This document shows, piece by piece, positions 9,319 through 18,147 of a DNA stretch of 36,370 bases. Source of the stretch: Lachnospiraceae bacterium. GTDB lineage: Bacteria; Bacillota; Clostridia; Lachnospirales; Lachnospiraceae. Below the pieces are notes generated by a model that was not told where the DNA came from, did no database searches, and was given only the letters and a program-made list of their open reading frames with translations. The position numbers and the translations under genes were made by a program. The DNA lies in assembly GCA_022791575.1 (NCBI GenBank), contig JAAVZI010000027.1, positions 1 to 36,370 on the forward strand. Reading direction: 5' to 3'. The stretch's first letter is position 1, and every line of letters starts with the position of its first letter.

Positions 9319-9813
9319 ATGGATAGTTTTATATGCAGGCAGACTGGCAGTCATGGATATAATGCAGAAGAGATCGGCAGACGGGTGGAAAAGATGCTAA
9401 AACGAGTGGAATCCCAGTTTATTATGCCATCGGTCAATCTCTTCTGCCAGAGTGGGAATATGAATCAATATGCGGCAAAATTCTGTAAACTGTGCGGATT
9501 CCATCCAGTATTTAAGATGAGTCAGAGCAAGCTGTCACTGATAGGGGTTAGAGGAGGAAAATTAGAGAATGCATGGAGAAGATTTATTCGGTGGCACCTG
9601 CTGCGCAAGAGGAGAATCAGTACGGATGTGATTTTTATTTCCCATGTAGGCTGCACGGTGGAGCAGCAGGATTTTATCCGCCATGAGGTTCTGCGCTGTA
9701 TTCCATTTAAAAAGATCATTATGCAAAGAGCCTCTGTGACATTGGCATGCAATTCCGGAATTGGGACATTCGGATTGGCCTATTATGTCAATGCAAGTAA
9801 AAAGGATTTCTAA
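9319..9813 (+). pseudogene. C-terminal remnant of a DegV (EDD) family fatty-acid-binding protein
   Basis: The 164-residue frame has the later DegV features: FCQSGNMNQYAAKFC, a basic loop, VIFISHVGCTVEQQ, and a final LACNSGIGTFGLAYYV corresponding to the family's terminal glycine-rich strand. DegV proteins are about 280 residues and bind fatty acids for the FakAB kinase. Here the N-terminal half with the fatty-acid pocket entrance is missing, and the frame is fused to receiver remnants. It has no convincing ribosome site. I treat it as a fragment, though expression of a divergent short protein cannot be excluded. Confidence 0.65.
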
Positions 9814-9833
9814 TCTTGGCAGCAGGTATTGTT

Positions 9834-11813
9834 TTAATTTTTATTCAGTATCTTATGTCCCAGTCCGCCGTCTTCTGCAATGGGATTGACTGCACACATA
9901 ACTGCCTCCAGAGATGACAGGTCTGCTAAGGGAGTAAGGCTGGTTACATAATTGTTCGTAATATCCAGGATCTGCAGTTCTTTTAGGTTTTGTACAAACG
10001 AAAGGTCAGACAGCTTGTGCTCAGCCAGATATAATTCCTGCAGATTCGGATAATTTTGAAATAGGTCTGTATGGCTGTCCAGGCTGATATTATTTTCATT
10101 ATTGGCATTATAATCCCATTTGCCAGAGACCAGAGATTTTAAGGTAACATGGCTCATATGCAGGATTTCTAATTCGCTGTTAGCCGGAGCAGCAGACATA
10201 TCAAACCCGGCAGTACAATGGTTCATATTGAATTCCTTAAGATTTGGAAGCTCCAGAAGCTGCTGTACATTTCCCCAGATAAAACTGTCCTCCAGATTGA
10301 GCTTTTTTAATTGCTGGAGTTTTAGAACCGGTTCAAGAGCAGAAGGCTCCAGAGACAAATCCAGAAGGTTCAGGCTGATCAACTTGGTAAGGGAAGACAG
10401 TACAGAAAAGTCTTGGGCATAAATCCGGTTCAAGGTCAGAACTTCTAGTCCCGGCGCTTCAGCAAGCTGGGATATGTCATCAAAACCGCTGATAGAAAGG
10501 CGTTTCAAATTTGGCATTCCGGCGAAGCTGGGCAGGGGAACCGGAGAATCAAAGGAATAGGATATCCTCAGGGTCAGATCCGTTAAACCGTTTAATTCCT
10601 GAATAACCTGATAGTCTGTTACCTGATAATTATCACTTAAGTTTAATTTACAAAGGGTATCTTTGCAGTCGCTAAGCGCATCGAGCTGCAGGATAGAACT
10701 ATTTTCAATGGATAATGCAATAAGCTGCGGCATATCACGGATAAAACCAATATCGCGCAAACATTTGGAATCAATAGCAAGGGATTCCAAGCGGGTCAGC
10801 CCAAACAGCGGTTGAAAGTTCTCAATACTGTCTCCTTCACTGATTTCCAGTGACGTTAGCTTCTTAAGCGAAGATAGGGCGGACAGGTCTTTCAGGTTCC
10901 GGCAGTGCAGGCATAAATGAGTTAATCTGGAGAAATCCTCAATACCTTTCAGCCCATATAAAAATAAATCTGCATCTAATTCCAACGAAGTCAGCTGTTG
11001 TGGGTCTATGATTTGAGCCAGTTCATTAGGCGAATTATTGCAGCGGAGGGATATCAGTTCGTCAAGTCCGTCCAAATCCCCTTTATTCAGGCTGATGCGT
11101 TCAAGCTTCAGTGTCGTTAGGCCAGGAAAACATACAAGGTCCGAAGTATGTACGGTTTCGTTATTATAACAGAATTTTCCAGTTTCTCCGTTCTTTCTGG
11201 TATAATGAAAGATTAGATAGTCTTCCTCATTTTGGCTGATATTGATAGAAAGAATATCACTCAGTTCTTTTTTGGTAACCTTAGTATAGTTTTTGTGAAA
11301 GATGTAAGTAATGAATTGCTGAAACATATCGGTTTCTGGTAGCCGGAAAGATTTTGCCTTGGCAGTATCGGACTTTTTGCTGGCAGATGGAGCTTTGGGC
11401 GGATAAGAAGAAACGGTATGATCATAAATGTTGTTATCATGGCGGGATGTTTGCGAACTATGTTCGTCAGGGTTCATAAACATCGGAATCAGAACTGACA
11501 GTACGGAACAGAAAAGCGCTGCGATAATGCCAAGTGAGACAATCCATATCACGGAACTTTTTTTCGGTGTATTTTGCGTATTGCCAGAAGTGGCTGGGGA
11601 GACTGGGTGATCCTGATTGTATGAGAAACGTATGTTTGGCCCTGGGGATTGGGAACTGCTTCCTGGTGGATTTGGTGGAGCTTCGGATGTTTTGCTCATT
11701 CCTACAGATTCATAAGAAGCACGATAGCCGCATTCCTGACATATCAGATCTCCATGGTTGTCTTTCATTCGGTTTCCGCATAATGGGCATTTCTTTCTTT
11801 TTTGGTTCATCAT
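9834..11813 (-). CDS. Membrane protein with N-terminal zinc ribbon and leucine-rich repeats
   Basis: The product is about 659 residues. It begins with a zinc ribbon (CPLCGNRM...CQECGYR), then a Pro/Ser/Gln-rich linker. One membrane segment (SSVIWIVSLGIIAALFCSVL) lies near residue 90, and another low-complexity linker follows. A long array of degenerate leucine-rich repeats spaced about 22 residues runs from roughly 215 to the end (LTSLELDADLFLYGLKGIED and similar). Predicted topology is ribbon inside, LRR outside, suggesting an exposed binding or scaffold protein; the partner is unknown. An upstream ATG at 11819 sits too close to the GAGG site, so ATG 11813 (or 11810) is the better start. It converges with the degenerate block at 8240-9813. 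Confidence 0.8.
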   Translation of the reverse strand: MMNQKRKKCPLCGNRMKDNHGDLICQECGYRASYESVGMSKTSEAPPNPPGSSSQSPGPNIRFSYNQDHPVSPATSGNTQNTPKKSSVIWIVSLGIIAALFCSVLSVLIPMFMNPDEHSSQTSRHDNNIYDHTVSSYPPKAPSASKKSDTAKAKSFRLPETDMFQQFITYIFHKNYTKVTKKELSDILSINISQNEEDYLIFHYTRKNGETGKFCYNNETVHTSDLVCFPGLTTLKLERISLNKGDLDGLDELISLRCNNSPNELAQIIDPQQLTSLELDADLFLYGLKGIEDFSRLTHLCLHCRNLKDLSALSSLKKLTSLEISEGDSIENFQPLFGLTRLESLAIDSKCLRDIGFIRDMPQLIALSIENSSILQLDALSDCKDTLCKLNLSDNYQVTDYQVIQELNGLTDLTLRISYSFDSPVPLPSFAGMPNLKRLSISGFDDISQLAEAPGLEVLTLNRIYAQDFSVLSSLTKLISLNLLDLSLEPSALEPVLKLQQLKKLNLEDSFIWGNVQQLLELPNLKEFNMNHCTAGFDMSAAPANSELEILHMSHVTLKSLVSGKWDYNANNENNISLDSHTDLFQNYPNLQELYLAEHKLSDLSFVQNLKELQILDITNNYVTSLTPLADLSSLEAVMCAVNPIAEDGGLGHKILNKN

Positions 11814-12013
11814 CAGCATTCCTCTTTTCCTTGTTGTTTCCTATAAGTATAACATAAATATTAATAAAAAACAGTAGATAGATATAGAAAATATAGGAGC
11901 AATATGATATAATTAATTTGTTATATACATTAAGATAGCCAGCGATACATATTAGTACAGGCAGAAAATTGATTGGATAAGCTGGCACGATTCATATAGA
12001 AAGGGTAGTGAAT

Positions 12014-14029
12014 ATGAAGCATTCAAACAAGAAAACAGGGATATTCAAAAAAATGTCCCGCCAGATTGTTATTCCGGTTATTTGTATATTAATTGTCATT
12101 GGAATACTGATATCAACCATATTGAATTTTAAGATCAATGATCTGCGTGAATCAGAGATGTCGGCTAAATCGTCTTATGGTGCAGCGGATATAGATACAT
12201 TTTTTACGAGTTATCAGGCTATGGCTACGCAGTTGGGAGCCATACCTGAGGTAAAGGATATGATGCTAACTATGAAAAAGGGTGCAGACCTATTTGATTA
12301 TGAGCATATGGATAGGCTGCAGGAACTTTTCATTGCAGCAGCTGATATAGATACAGATAATATCAGTGTCACCTGGTTTGCAGATTTTGATACCAGCCAG
12401 CTGTGGGAATCTAGTGGGTTTAAGACAGAAAAAGGGGAATGGGATGTTACAACAAGAAGCTGGTATAAGGAAATCTTAGATGCAAAGGGAACGATAGTTA
12501 CAGAGCCATATACAACGACTGCCGGTGAGGTAGTGGCCAGTGTGATTACACCTGTATATGGTGATAATAAAGATGTTCTGGGAGTAGCCGGACTGGATTT
12601 GAAGCTTACTATATTATCGAACATGATGGAGAAGCATAAGTTTGGAAAGACAGGATATTATGTTTTGCTTTCATCAGATGGTCAGGTGATATATCATCCT
12701 TCCAGTGATAGTATTGGGAAACATATTTCAGAATTAGATGTCGATGAGAAGGTAAAAGATGCAATATCAGAGCATAAAGCAGAATTTTTCAAGTATAAGT
12801 CGAATGGAAAAAGTATTTATGGATATAGTTCCATGGTTGGAGATACGAATTGGATGATTCTGACTGGAATGCCTTCCAGAGAGTATAATTCAGCATATTT
12901 TATTATCCTGATCATTATCGTTGTCGTATTTGTGATTGCAGGTGTTGTGATTACGCTTGGTACTATTAAGACCGCGAAGAGTATTGTCAATCCGCTAGAA
13001 CAGCTGGAGAAAATCGCAGACGAAATTGCTAATGGTAATCTTGAAATTGACGCTAAGGTTGAGAGCAATGATGAGATTGGCCAGGTAGCGGCTTCTTTGG
13101 ATCATACGGTAGTGCGCTTAAAGGATTATATTGTATATATTAACGAAATTACTGAAGTACTGGAAGAGATTGGAAAAGGTAATTTAAACTTCGAATTAAA
13201 AAATGACTACACAGGCGATTTTAAGAAGATAGAAGATGGACTGTTGGAGATTAAGCAGCAACTGTCAGTTACCATTACCGGAATTACTGAGGCTTCCCAC
13301 GAAGTGGCAGAAGGTGCAGAACAAATTGCCCACACGGCTCAAAACATTTCCGAAGGGGCAACCGATCAGGCCAGTGCGATAGAAGAACTGCAGGCAACCA
13401 TTGAAACGGTATCTTCCCAGGTTGATCGAAATGCTCAAAATGCAGTGGCAGCCAATGATAAGTCCACTCTAGTGCAGCAGAACTTAAATGCCTGTGATGA
13501 ACAGATGAAGAAGCTGGTAGCGGCTATGGAAGATATCAGCAAGTCTTCCAGCCAGATCAAGGAAGTAATTAGTACGATTCAGAATATTGCAGATCAGACA
13601 ACGCTGCTTGCCCTGAATGCTTCTATTGAGGCAGCACGTGCGGGTGAAGCTGGACGCGGATTTGCAGTGGTAGCAAATGAAGTGAACCATTTGGCGCTTG
13701 ACAGTATGACGGCAGCTCAGTCTACGGTAGATTTGATTGCTAACGCATTGGATTCAGTAGATAAGGGAATGGGAATTGTACAGGAAACAGCGGAAATGTT
13801 GCAGCATTCCGTAGAAGAGTCTAATGAGTTAGGCAAACGGATTGATGATATATCGGAAGCTTCTTTAAGCCAGGCCGATTCACTGAACCAGGTTACAGGC
13901 GGCATTGAACAGATTTCTTCTGTCGTGACAGAGAATTCAGCTATGGCAGAAGAAAGTGCAGCCTTTTCTCAGGAGCTGACTGCGCAGGCACAGCTGTTGA
14001 ATCAACAGATTGAGGTGTTCCGCTTATAA
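12014..14029 (+). CDS. Methyl-accepting chemotaxis protein with Cache sensor
   Basis: The product is about 671 residues. TM1 (IVIPVICILIVIGILIST) is followed by a ~270-residue extracellular Cache domain, TM2 (IILIIIVVVFVIAGVVITL), a HAMP domain, a second HAMP-like segment and the signalling domain, with hairpin tip around [20 protein letters not shown]. The Cache pocket has R-x-W-Y (TRSWYKE), a later Tyr (TEPY) and Asp (GLDL), resembling the amino-acid-binding dCache motif. So an amino-acid ligand is likely but unproven. A GTG at 12008 is also possible; ATG 12014 has better spacing from AAGGG. No CheR/CheB-type gene or CheB pentapeptide is seen. It is followed by a very strong terminator. Confidence 0.92.
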   Translation: MKHSNKKTGIFKKMSRQIVIPVICILIVIGILISTILNFKINDLRESEMSAKSSYGAADIDTFFTSYQAMATQLGAIPEVKDMMLTMKKGADLFDYEHMDRLQELFIAAADIDTDNISVTWFADFDTSQLWESSGFKTEKGEWDVTTRSWYKEILDAKGTIVTEPYTTTAGEVVASVITPVYGDNKDVLGVAGLDLKLTILSNMMEKHKFGKTGYYVLLSSDGQVIYHPSSDSIGKHISELDVDEKVKDAISEHKAEFFKYKSNGKSIYGYSSMVGDTNWMILTGMPSREYNSAYFIILIIIVVVFVIAGVVITLGTIKTAKSIVNPLEQLEKIADEIANGNLEIDAKVESNDEIGQVAASLDHTVVRLKDYIVYINEITEVLEEIGKGNLNFELKNDYTGDFKKIEDGLLEIKQQLSVTITGITEASHEVAEGAEQIAHTAQNISEGATDQASAIEELQATIETVSSQVDRNAQNAVAANDKSTLVQQNLNACDEQMKKLVAAMEDISKSSSQIKEVISTIQNIADQTTLLALNASIEAARAGEAGRGFAVVANEVNHLALDSMTAAQSTVDLIANALDSVDKGMGIVQETAEMLQHSVEESNELGKRIDDISEASLSQADSLNQVTGGIEQISSVVTENSAMAEESAAFSQELTAQAQLLNQQIEVFRL

Positions 14030-14062
14030 CAGATCTAGCTTTTGTATGGTTATTATAAAGGT

Positions 14063-14117
14063 AATACCGCAGATACAGAATATACAATTAGTATATATAT
14101 TCTGTATCTGCGGTATT
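14063..14117. terminator. Strong bidirectional-type terminator hairpin after the chemoreceptor
   Basis: A perfect 22-bp inverted repeat (14063-14084 with 14096-14117) encloses an 11-nt loop. The A/T-rich ends give a T-run on the plus strand (TATTTTA). It insulates the chemoreceptor from the phosphatase gene 25 nt downstream. Confidence 0.85.
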
Positions 14118-14141
14118 TTAAGACCCAGCAGGAGGATTGAA

Positions 14142-14870
14142 ATGAAATTACTGATTATCAGACATGGCGATCCAGATTATGTGAAGGATTCCTTGACAGA
14201 ACAGGGCTGGAAAGAGGCGGAATGTCTTGCAGAGCGTTTGTCAAGGCTGGATATCCGGCAGTTTTATGTATCGCCTCTTGGAAGAGCGAAGGATACAGCT
14301 TCACAGACATTAAAGAAAATGGGAAGAACGGCACAGGAATGCCAATGGCTTCGAGAATTTGCTCCGACGATCCAAAGGCCGGATCGGGAGAAGAAAACCA
14401 TTGTATGGGACTGGCTGCCTGAAGATTGGACTTGTGTGAAGGAATTCTATGATCGGGATCAATGGAAACATACCAGCGTTATGAAAGACGGGGGAGTGGA
14501 CCAAGAGTATGAATGGGTGTCCCAATCGTTTGATCAACTTCTGGCGGAATATGGTTATCTGCGAAAAGACAATTATTATCAGGTAACAGAGGAAAATACA
14601 GATACACTGGTGTTTTTCACACATTTTGGAGCTGGTTGTGTTTTGGTCAGCCATTTATTAGGGATTTCGCCTATGCTGCTCTGGCATGGCTGCTGTGCTG
14701 CACCGTCGTCGGTTACTACCTTGGTGTCGGAGGAACGTCGGAAGGGAGCAGCATATTTTCGAATGAGCAGCTTTGGAGATATTTCCCATTTGTATGCGGC
14801 GGGGGAGCAGCCGTCAGTTGCGGCACGTTTCTGTGAATGTTTTGGAAATGTAGATGAGAGACATGATTGA
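14142..14870 (+). CDS. Histidine phosphatase family protein (phosphoglycerate-mutase-like)
   Basis: The 242-residue product begins MKLLIIRHGDPDY, the family RHG motif carrying the catalytic His, and has the second His in FFTHFGAG. The middle (YVSPLGRAKDTA) fits the phosphate-pocket Arg of this superfamily. The start at 14142 follows AGGAGG; longer upstream reading runs through the terminator hairpin and is rejected. Substrate cannot be read from the sequence: members act on phosphoglycerate, sugar phosphates, cobalamin intermediates or proteins. No linked pathway gene is present, so a general small-molecule phosphatase is the safest call. Confidence 0.88.
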   Translation: MKLLIIRHGDPDYVKDSLTEQGWKEAECLAERLSRLDIRQFYVSPLGRAKDTASQTLKKMGRTAQECQWLREFAPTIQRPDREKKTIVWDWLPEDWTCVKEFYDRDQWKHTSVMKDGGVDQEYEWVSQSFDQLLAEYGYLRKDNYYQVTEENTDTLVFFTHFGAGCVLVSHLLGISPMLLWHGCCAAPSSVTTLVSEERRKGAAYFRMSSFGDISHLYAAGEQPSVAARFCECFGNVDERHD

Positions 14871-14912
14871 TTTCATGAAAAAATAATATTAGAAGGAAAG
14901 AGAGGCAATATT

Positions 14913-16148
14913 ATGAAACAATTAGATAGCAGAATTCAGGAGGCAGTGAGGATTCTATGGTGCAGCAGGGATTTCAGTAAAGGGGCAAGGGCAAAGGAAT
15001 TGCTAGAACAGGCGGCAGAAGAGGGGAATGCAGATGCCTATTTTTTTCTGGCGCGCTGTTATGCGGGCACCTGCTTTGTAGATGTGGGGTTTGGTCTGCC
15101 GGAGAGTGATGAGAAGGTAGAAGAGTATTTGAACTATAGTTTAGAGCATGGAAGCGTGATTGCAATGTTTGGCGCTAGGCGGTTTGGTGGCTTCCAGCCG
15201 AAGAGCGGTACTTTTGTACACGAACCGTGCCATTCTGATCAAGAAGTGTGGCAGGAAGTGTGTGAACTTGCCGATGCAGGAGATCTTTTTGCGAAATATC
15301 TAGTGGCAAATGCCTATTATTATGGAGATGTCGTAAAATTCCTGGGAATTGATTTCAGTCATTCCGACCAGCAGCAGATTACCAGGCAGTTTAGACAGTG
15401 GGCCGAAATGGCTATTCCCATGTATGACTACCTGCTTGCCAATAATATGATTATGGGGCTTGGCAATTACATAGATATTATTACTTCTGGTGATTACGGT
15501 ATTCCCCAAAATGAAGAGAAGGCTCGGCAGCTGCGTTATCTGGGTGCGGAAAAGGGGAGTCCCTTTTATATGGTCAAGGTGGCAAGAGAACTAGAGAATA
15601 CACAGTTGGAGAAGGCGATTGAATATTATCAAAAAGCATTAGACAGTCATTATCCACAGGCCGGCTATTATTTGGGATGTTTGTATTCATTTAAGGGGAA
15701 ACTTCCAAGAAACCTGAATACAGCCAGACAGTATTATGAAACTTGTCTCAGCCAGGGAGAAGCGGAAACCGGCTGTAATAACCGTTTGGGAGAGATTTAT
15801 TTCTACGGCGGGGATGGGATTGAGCCGGATTATAACAAGGCGTTCCAGTATTTTATGAAAGCGCATGAGGAAGAGAATTACTGGGCCTCTGATATGTTAG
15901 GTACTTGTTATCTGAAAGGGCTTGGAACTAATGTGGATTATGTGCGTGCGAAGCAGGAGTTTGAACGCTATTCTGGTGAAGCACTCTCTGCGATCGGATT
16001 GGGAGAAATCTATGCATATGGCCTGGGAGTTCCAGTAGATATTAAAAAGGCTATGACCTATTGGGATCGTTTTCCACAGCACCCAACAGTGGTAGAACAT
16101 AAGAAACATTTTAAGAAATCTTTATTTGGCGGATGGAAACGAATATAA
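14913..16148 (+). CDS. Sel1-like repeat protein
   Basis: The 411-residue product consists of helical Sel1/TPR-like repeats. Clear units include AKELLEQAAEEGNADAYFFL, KAIEYYQKALDSHYPQAGYY, TARQYYETCLSQGEAETGCN and KAFQYFMKAHEEENYWASDM. At least six are visible, with the usual L-G-x-(Y)-x-x-G turn between helices. It lacks a signal peptide and so is probably a cytoplasmic protein-protein interaction scaffold. It follows the phosphatase gene by 42 nt with its own AGAAGGAAAGAGAGG ribosome region. Target proteins are unknown. Confidence 0.85.
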   Translation: MKQLDSRIQEAVRILWCSRDFSKGARAKELLEQAAEEGNADAYFFLARCYAGTCFVDVGFGLPESDEKVEEYLNYSLEHGSVIAMFGARRFGGFQPKSGTFVHEPCHSDQEVWQEVCELADAGDLFAKYLVANAYYYGDVVKFLGIDFSHSDQQQITRQFRQWAEMAIPMYDYLLANNMIMGLGNYIDIITSGDYGIPQNEEKARQLRYLGAEKGSPFYMVKVARELENTQLEKAIEYYQKALDSHYPQAGYYLGCLYSFKGKLPRNLNTARQYYETCLSQGEAETGCNNRLGEIYFYGGDGIEPDYNKAFQYFMKAHEEENYWASDMLGTCYLKGLGTNVDYVRAKQEFERYSGEALSAIGLGEIYAYGLGVPVDIKKAMTYWDRFPQHPTVVEHKKHFKKSLFGGWKRI

Positions 16149-16154
16149 AATGGG

Positions 16155-16191
16155 AAAAGAGCTGTCTCATCATGGCTGGGGCAGCTCTTTT
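16155..16191. terminator. Terminator between Sel1 gene and convergent SCP2 gene
   Basis: AAAAGAGCTG (16155-16164) pairs with CAGCTCTTTT (16182-16191). The inner bases continue the stem with G-U pairs (TCTC with GGGG). Flanking A- and T-runs on both strands make it usable in both directions, as expected between convergent genes. Confidence 0.8.
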
Positions 16192-16212
16192 GAACCTATG
16201 TTTTAGGTAGGA

Positions 16213-16548
16213 TTATTTCTTTTTCTTGGTATCAAACAGGGATTTTAACTTTAATGCTTTTTCAATGCTTCCCTGTACTTTTAATTTGCCGAATGTAAAT
16301 GCCTTTACGGGGTCTGTCTTACCGTCGGCGATTTTTCTTAATGTATCTGCACTACAGATGAATATGGCATCCCTGTCGTAATATTCATAAGGCTCTACGG
16401 AAAGTGTACCGTCTTTTACTTCTGCATAGAAGATTCCTTCTGCTTCACCGGTGATATTGAACTGAAATGCCAGATGTTCAGTTACCTGGCTGACATCCGC
16501 ATCCATAAAGCGTTCCTTTACCTCTTTAAAAAATTCTTCAAAAGTCAT
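16213..16548 (-). CDS. SCP2 sterol-carrier-type lipid-binding domain protein
   Basis: The 111-residue product has the SCP2 fold signature: helical N-terminus, FQFNITGEAEGIFYAEVKDG strand pair, a strand with DAIFICSADTLRKIADGKTDP, then AFTFGKLKVQGSIEKALKLK. Such stand-alone SCP2 proteins bind hydrophobic ligands; the clostridial function is unknown. The AGGAGG site lies inside a longer upstream reading frame and fits ATG 16548, so that start is chosen over 16572. It has its own promoter at 16598-16626. Confidence 0.88.
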   Translation of the reverse strand: MTFEEFFKEVKERFMDADVSQVTEHLAFQFNITGEAEGIFYAEVKDGTLSVEPYEYYDRDAIFICSADTLRKIADGKTDPVKAFTFGKLKVQGSIEKALKLKSLFDTKKKK

Positions 16549-16597
16549 ATTATATTCCTCCTTTTCCGACAAGGACCATGACCTGTCTTATATAATA

Positions 16598-16626
16598 AGC
16601 ATATCACTTGTGGGGGAAATGGTCAA
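16598..16626 (-). promoter_or_regulatory. Sigma-A promoter for the SCP2 gene
   Basis: Reading the minus strand, TTGACC (16626-16621), a 17-nt spacer and TATGCT (16603-16598) lie 50 nt upstream of the start codon. Confidence 0.65.
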
Positions 16627-16759
16627 TCATTTTATGAGAGTTCTTCAGTCTCTTTATGAGCGAAAAATCGGAAGCCAAAGAATTTCAATATTTATCACTT
16701 TGAATGAAACTTATGCAATCACCTAATATAAGTTTATTCAGAAAGAGGGAGTGTTCAAG

Positions 16760-16788
16760 TTGAATAATATAAATAGTCATGTTATACT
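16760..16788 (+). promoter_or_regulatory. Sigma-A promoter for the Septu-like operon
   Basis: TTGAAT (16760-16765), a 17-nt spacer and TATACT (16783-16788) lie 39 nt upstream of the ATPase start. The leader is short with a GGAGGAA ribosome site. Confidence 0.7.
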
Positions 16789-16827
16789 AAAAATAATACG
16801 TGAGTATTTCCTATGGAGGAATTAGAT

Positions 16828-18135
16828 ATGAAAATTGAACGATTAAGAGTTAAAAATTATAGATGTTTTGAAAAACTAGAAATGCAATTACATCCGAAGT
16901 GTAATGTTTTAGTGGGGATTAATGGTGCAGGAAAATCTACCATATTAGATGCCATAGCTATTGCGTTGGGTGGATATCTAACTGGGTTTGATGGTATAAA
17001 GAGTAATTCTATTTTACAAGAAGACGCACATTGCAAAATGTTTTGTATTGGAAGTCGTATAGAGCCGCAAGAACAGTTTCCAGTGGAAATATATGCTGAG
17101 GGGACAGTAGAGCAAGAGGAAGCTATTGAAAACTTTTCCAAGAGAACGATAGCTTGGCAAAGAGAATTAAATGGGAAGGGCCGCCGTACTACTCATGGAA
17201 ATGTAAAATTAATTGCGGATTATGCTCGAACATTACAAAATCGTGTGCGTTCTGGAGATGAAACTTGTACGTTACCTTTAATAGCATATTATGGAACTGG
17301 GAGATTATGGCTGCAAAAGAGAAATCGTACAAAATATAAAAAGGGCGAGAAATTGAATAGGCAAATGGGTTATATGGATTGTATTGCAGCAGAATCCAAT
17401 GAGAAGCAGATGATACAATGGTTTGAAGAAATGACCTATATTCAGTTACAGGAGGGAACAGTAGTTGCAGAGTTAGAAGCAGTGAAAAGAGCTCTTTGTA
17501 AATGTTATTTGAATGTGGATAATTCTGTAACAGATGTAAAGTTCACATATGACGTAAGAAGCCATGAGTTGGAAATTTATATTTATCATTATAATAAAGC
17601 AGAAAAATTTCCTGTAAAAATGTTAAGTGATGGGGAAAAAGGAATGATAAGTTTGGTGGCAGATATTGCGTATCGTATGGCGTTGTTAAATCCTAATTTA
17701 TTAGACAAGGTTTTAGAAACTCCAGGTGTTGTTTTGATTGATGAGATTGATTTACATTTACATCCATCATGGCAAAAAAAAGTTGTGGGTAGTTTAATGA
17801 GTATATTTCCCAATATACAATTTATTGTAACTACTCATTCACCGAGTATTTTACTTAATGTCCCTAGAGAGAATATTTGGATTTTAAATCAAAATGAAAT
17901 TTATCAGCCGCAAGATATGACATATGGCCGGACTGTAGAAGAAATATTGCGGGAAGTAATGGATACAAATGTTCTACCTGATGAAGTAGTAATGTTGCAA
18001 CATGAATTTGAACATGCAATTGATAGTGAGGAGTATGGCTTAGCAGAGAAAATACTTGAGAAAATGAAATGTATTATGGGTGAAAATGCAAATACAATCA
18101 TCGAAAATCAAATTGTTTTAGATGTAGAGAAATAG
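16828..18135 (+). CDS. ptuA: Septu-type AAA ATPase, PtuA-like
   Basis: The 435-residue product is an SMC/ABC-class ATPase. It has Walker A GINGAGKST (residues 30-38), an LSDGEKG signature-like motif near 265, Walker B VVLIDEIDLHLHP near 300 and a switch His in TTHSPSILL. The ribosome site GGAGGAA overlaps an earlier ATG at 16813, so ATG 16828 (MKIERLRVKNYRCF) is the true start. In Septu anti-phage defence this ATPase senses infection and controls an HNH nuclease; here the nuclease gene follows after 12 nt. No reverse transcriptase is nearby, so this is not a retron-linked form. AT-richness well above the neighbours suggests horizontal transfer. Assignment rests on gene pairing and motifs. Confidence 0.85.
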   Translation: MKIERLRVKNYRCFEKLEMQLHPKCNVLVGINGAGKSTILDAIAIALGGYLTGFDGIKSNSILQEDAHCKMFCIGSRIEPQEQFPVEIYAEGTVEQEEAIENFSKRTIAWQRELNGKGRRTTHGNVKLIADYARTLQNRVRSGDETCTLPLIAYYGTGRLWLQKRNRTKYKKGEKLNRQMGYMDCIAAESNEKQMIQWFEEMTYIQLQEGTVVAELEAVKRALCKCYLNVDNSVTDVKFTYDVRSHELEIYIYHYNKAEKFPVKMLSDGEKGMISLVADIAYRMALLNPNLLDKVLETPGVVLIDEIDLHLHPSWQKKVVGSLMSIFPNIQFIVTTHSPSILLNVPRENIWILNQNEIYQPQDMTYGRTVEEILREVMDTNVLPDEVVMLQHEFEHAIDSEEYGLAEKILEKMKCIMGENANTIIENQIVLDVEK

Positions 18136-18147
18136 GAAGGATTAAGA

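Noticed and set aside
14010-14141. Long N-terminal extension of the histidine phosphatase
   Set aside because: It reads through the 22-bp terminator hairpin and lacks a ribosome site; RHG normally lies at the N-terminus as it does from 14142.
16813-16827. ATG 16813 as start of the PtuA-like ATPase
   Set aside because: GGAGGAA, the ribosome site, lies in these codons and fits the ATG at 16828.
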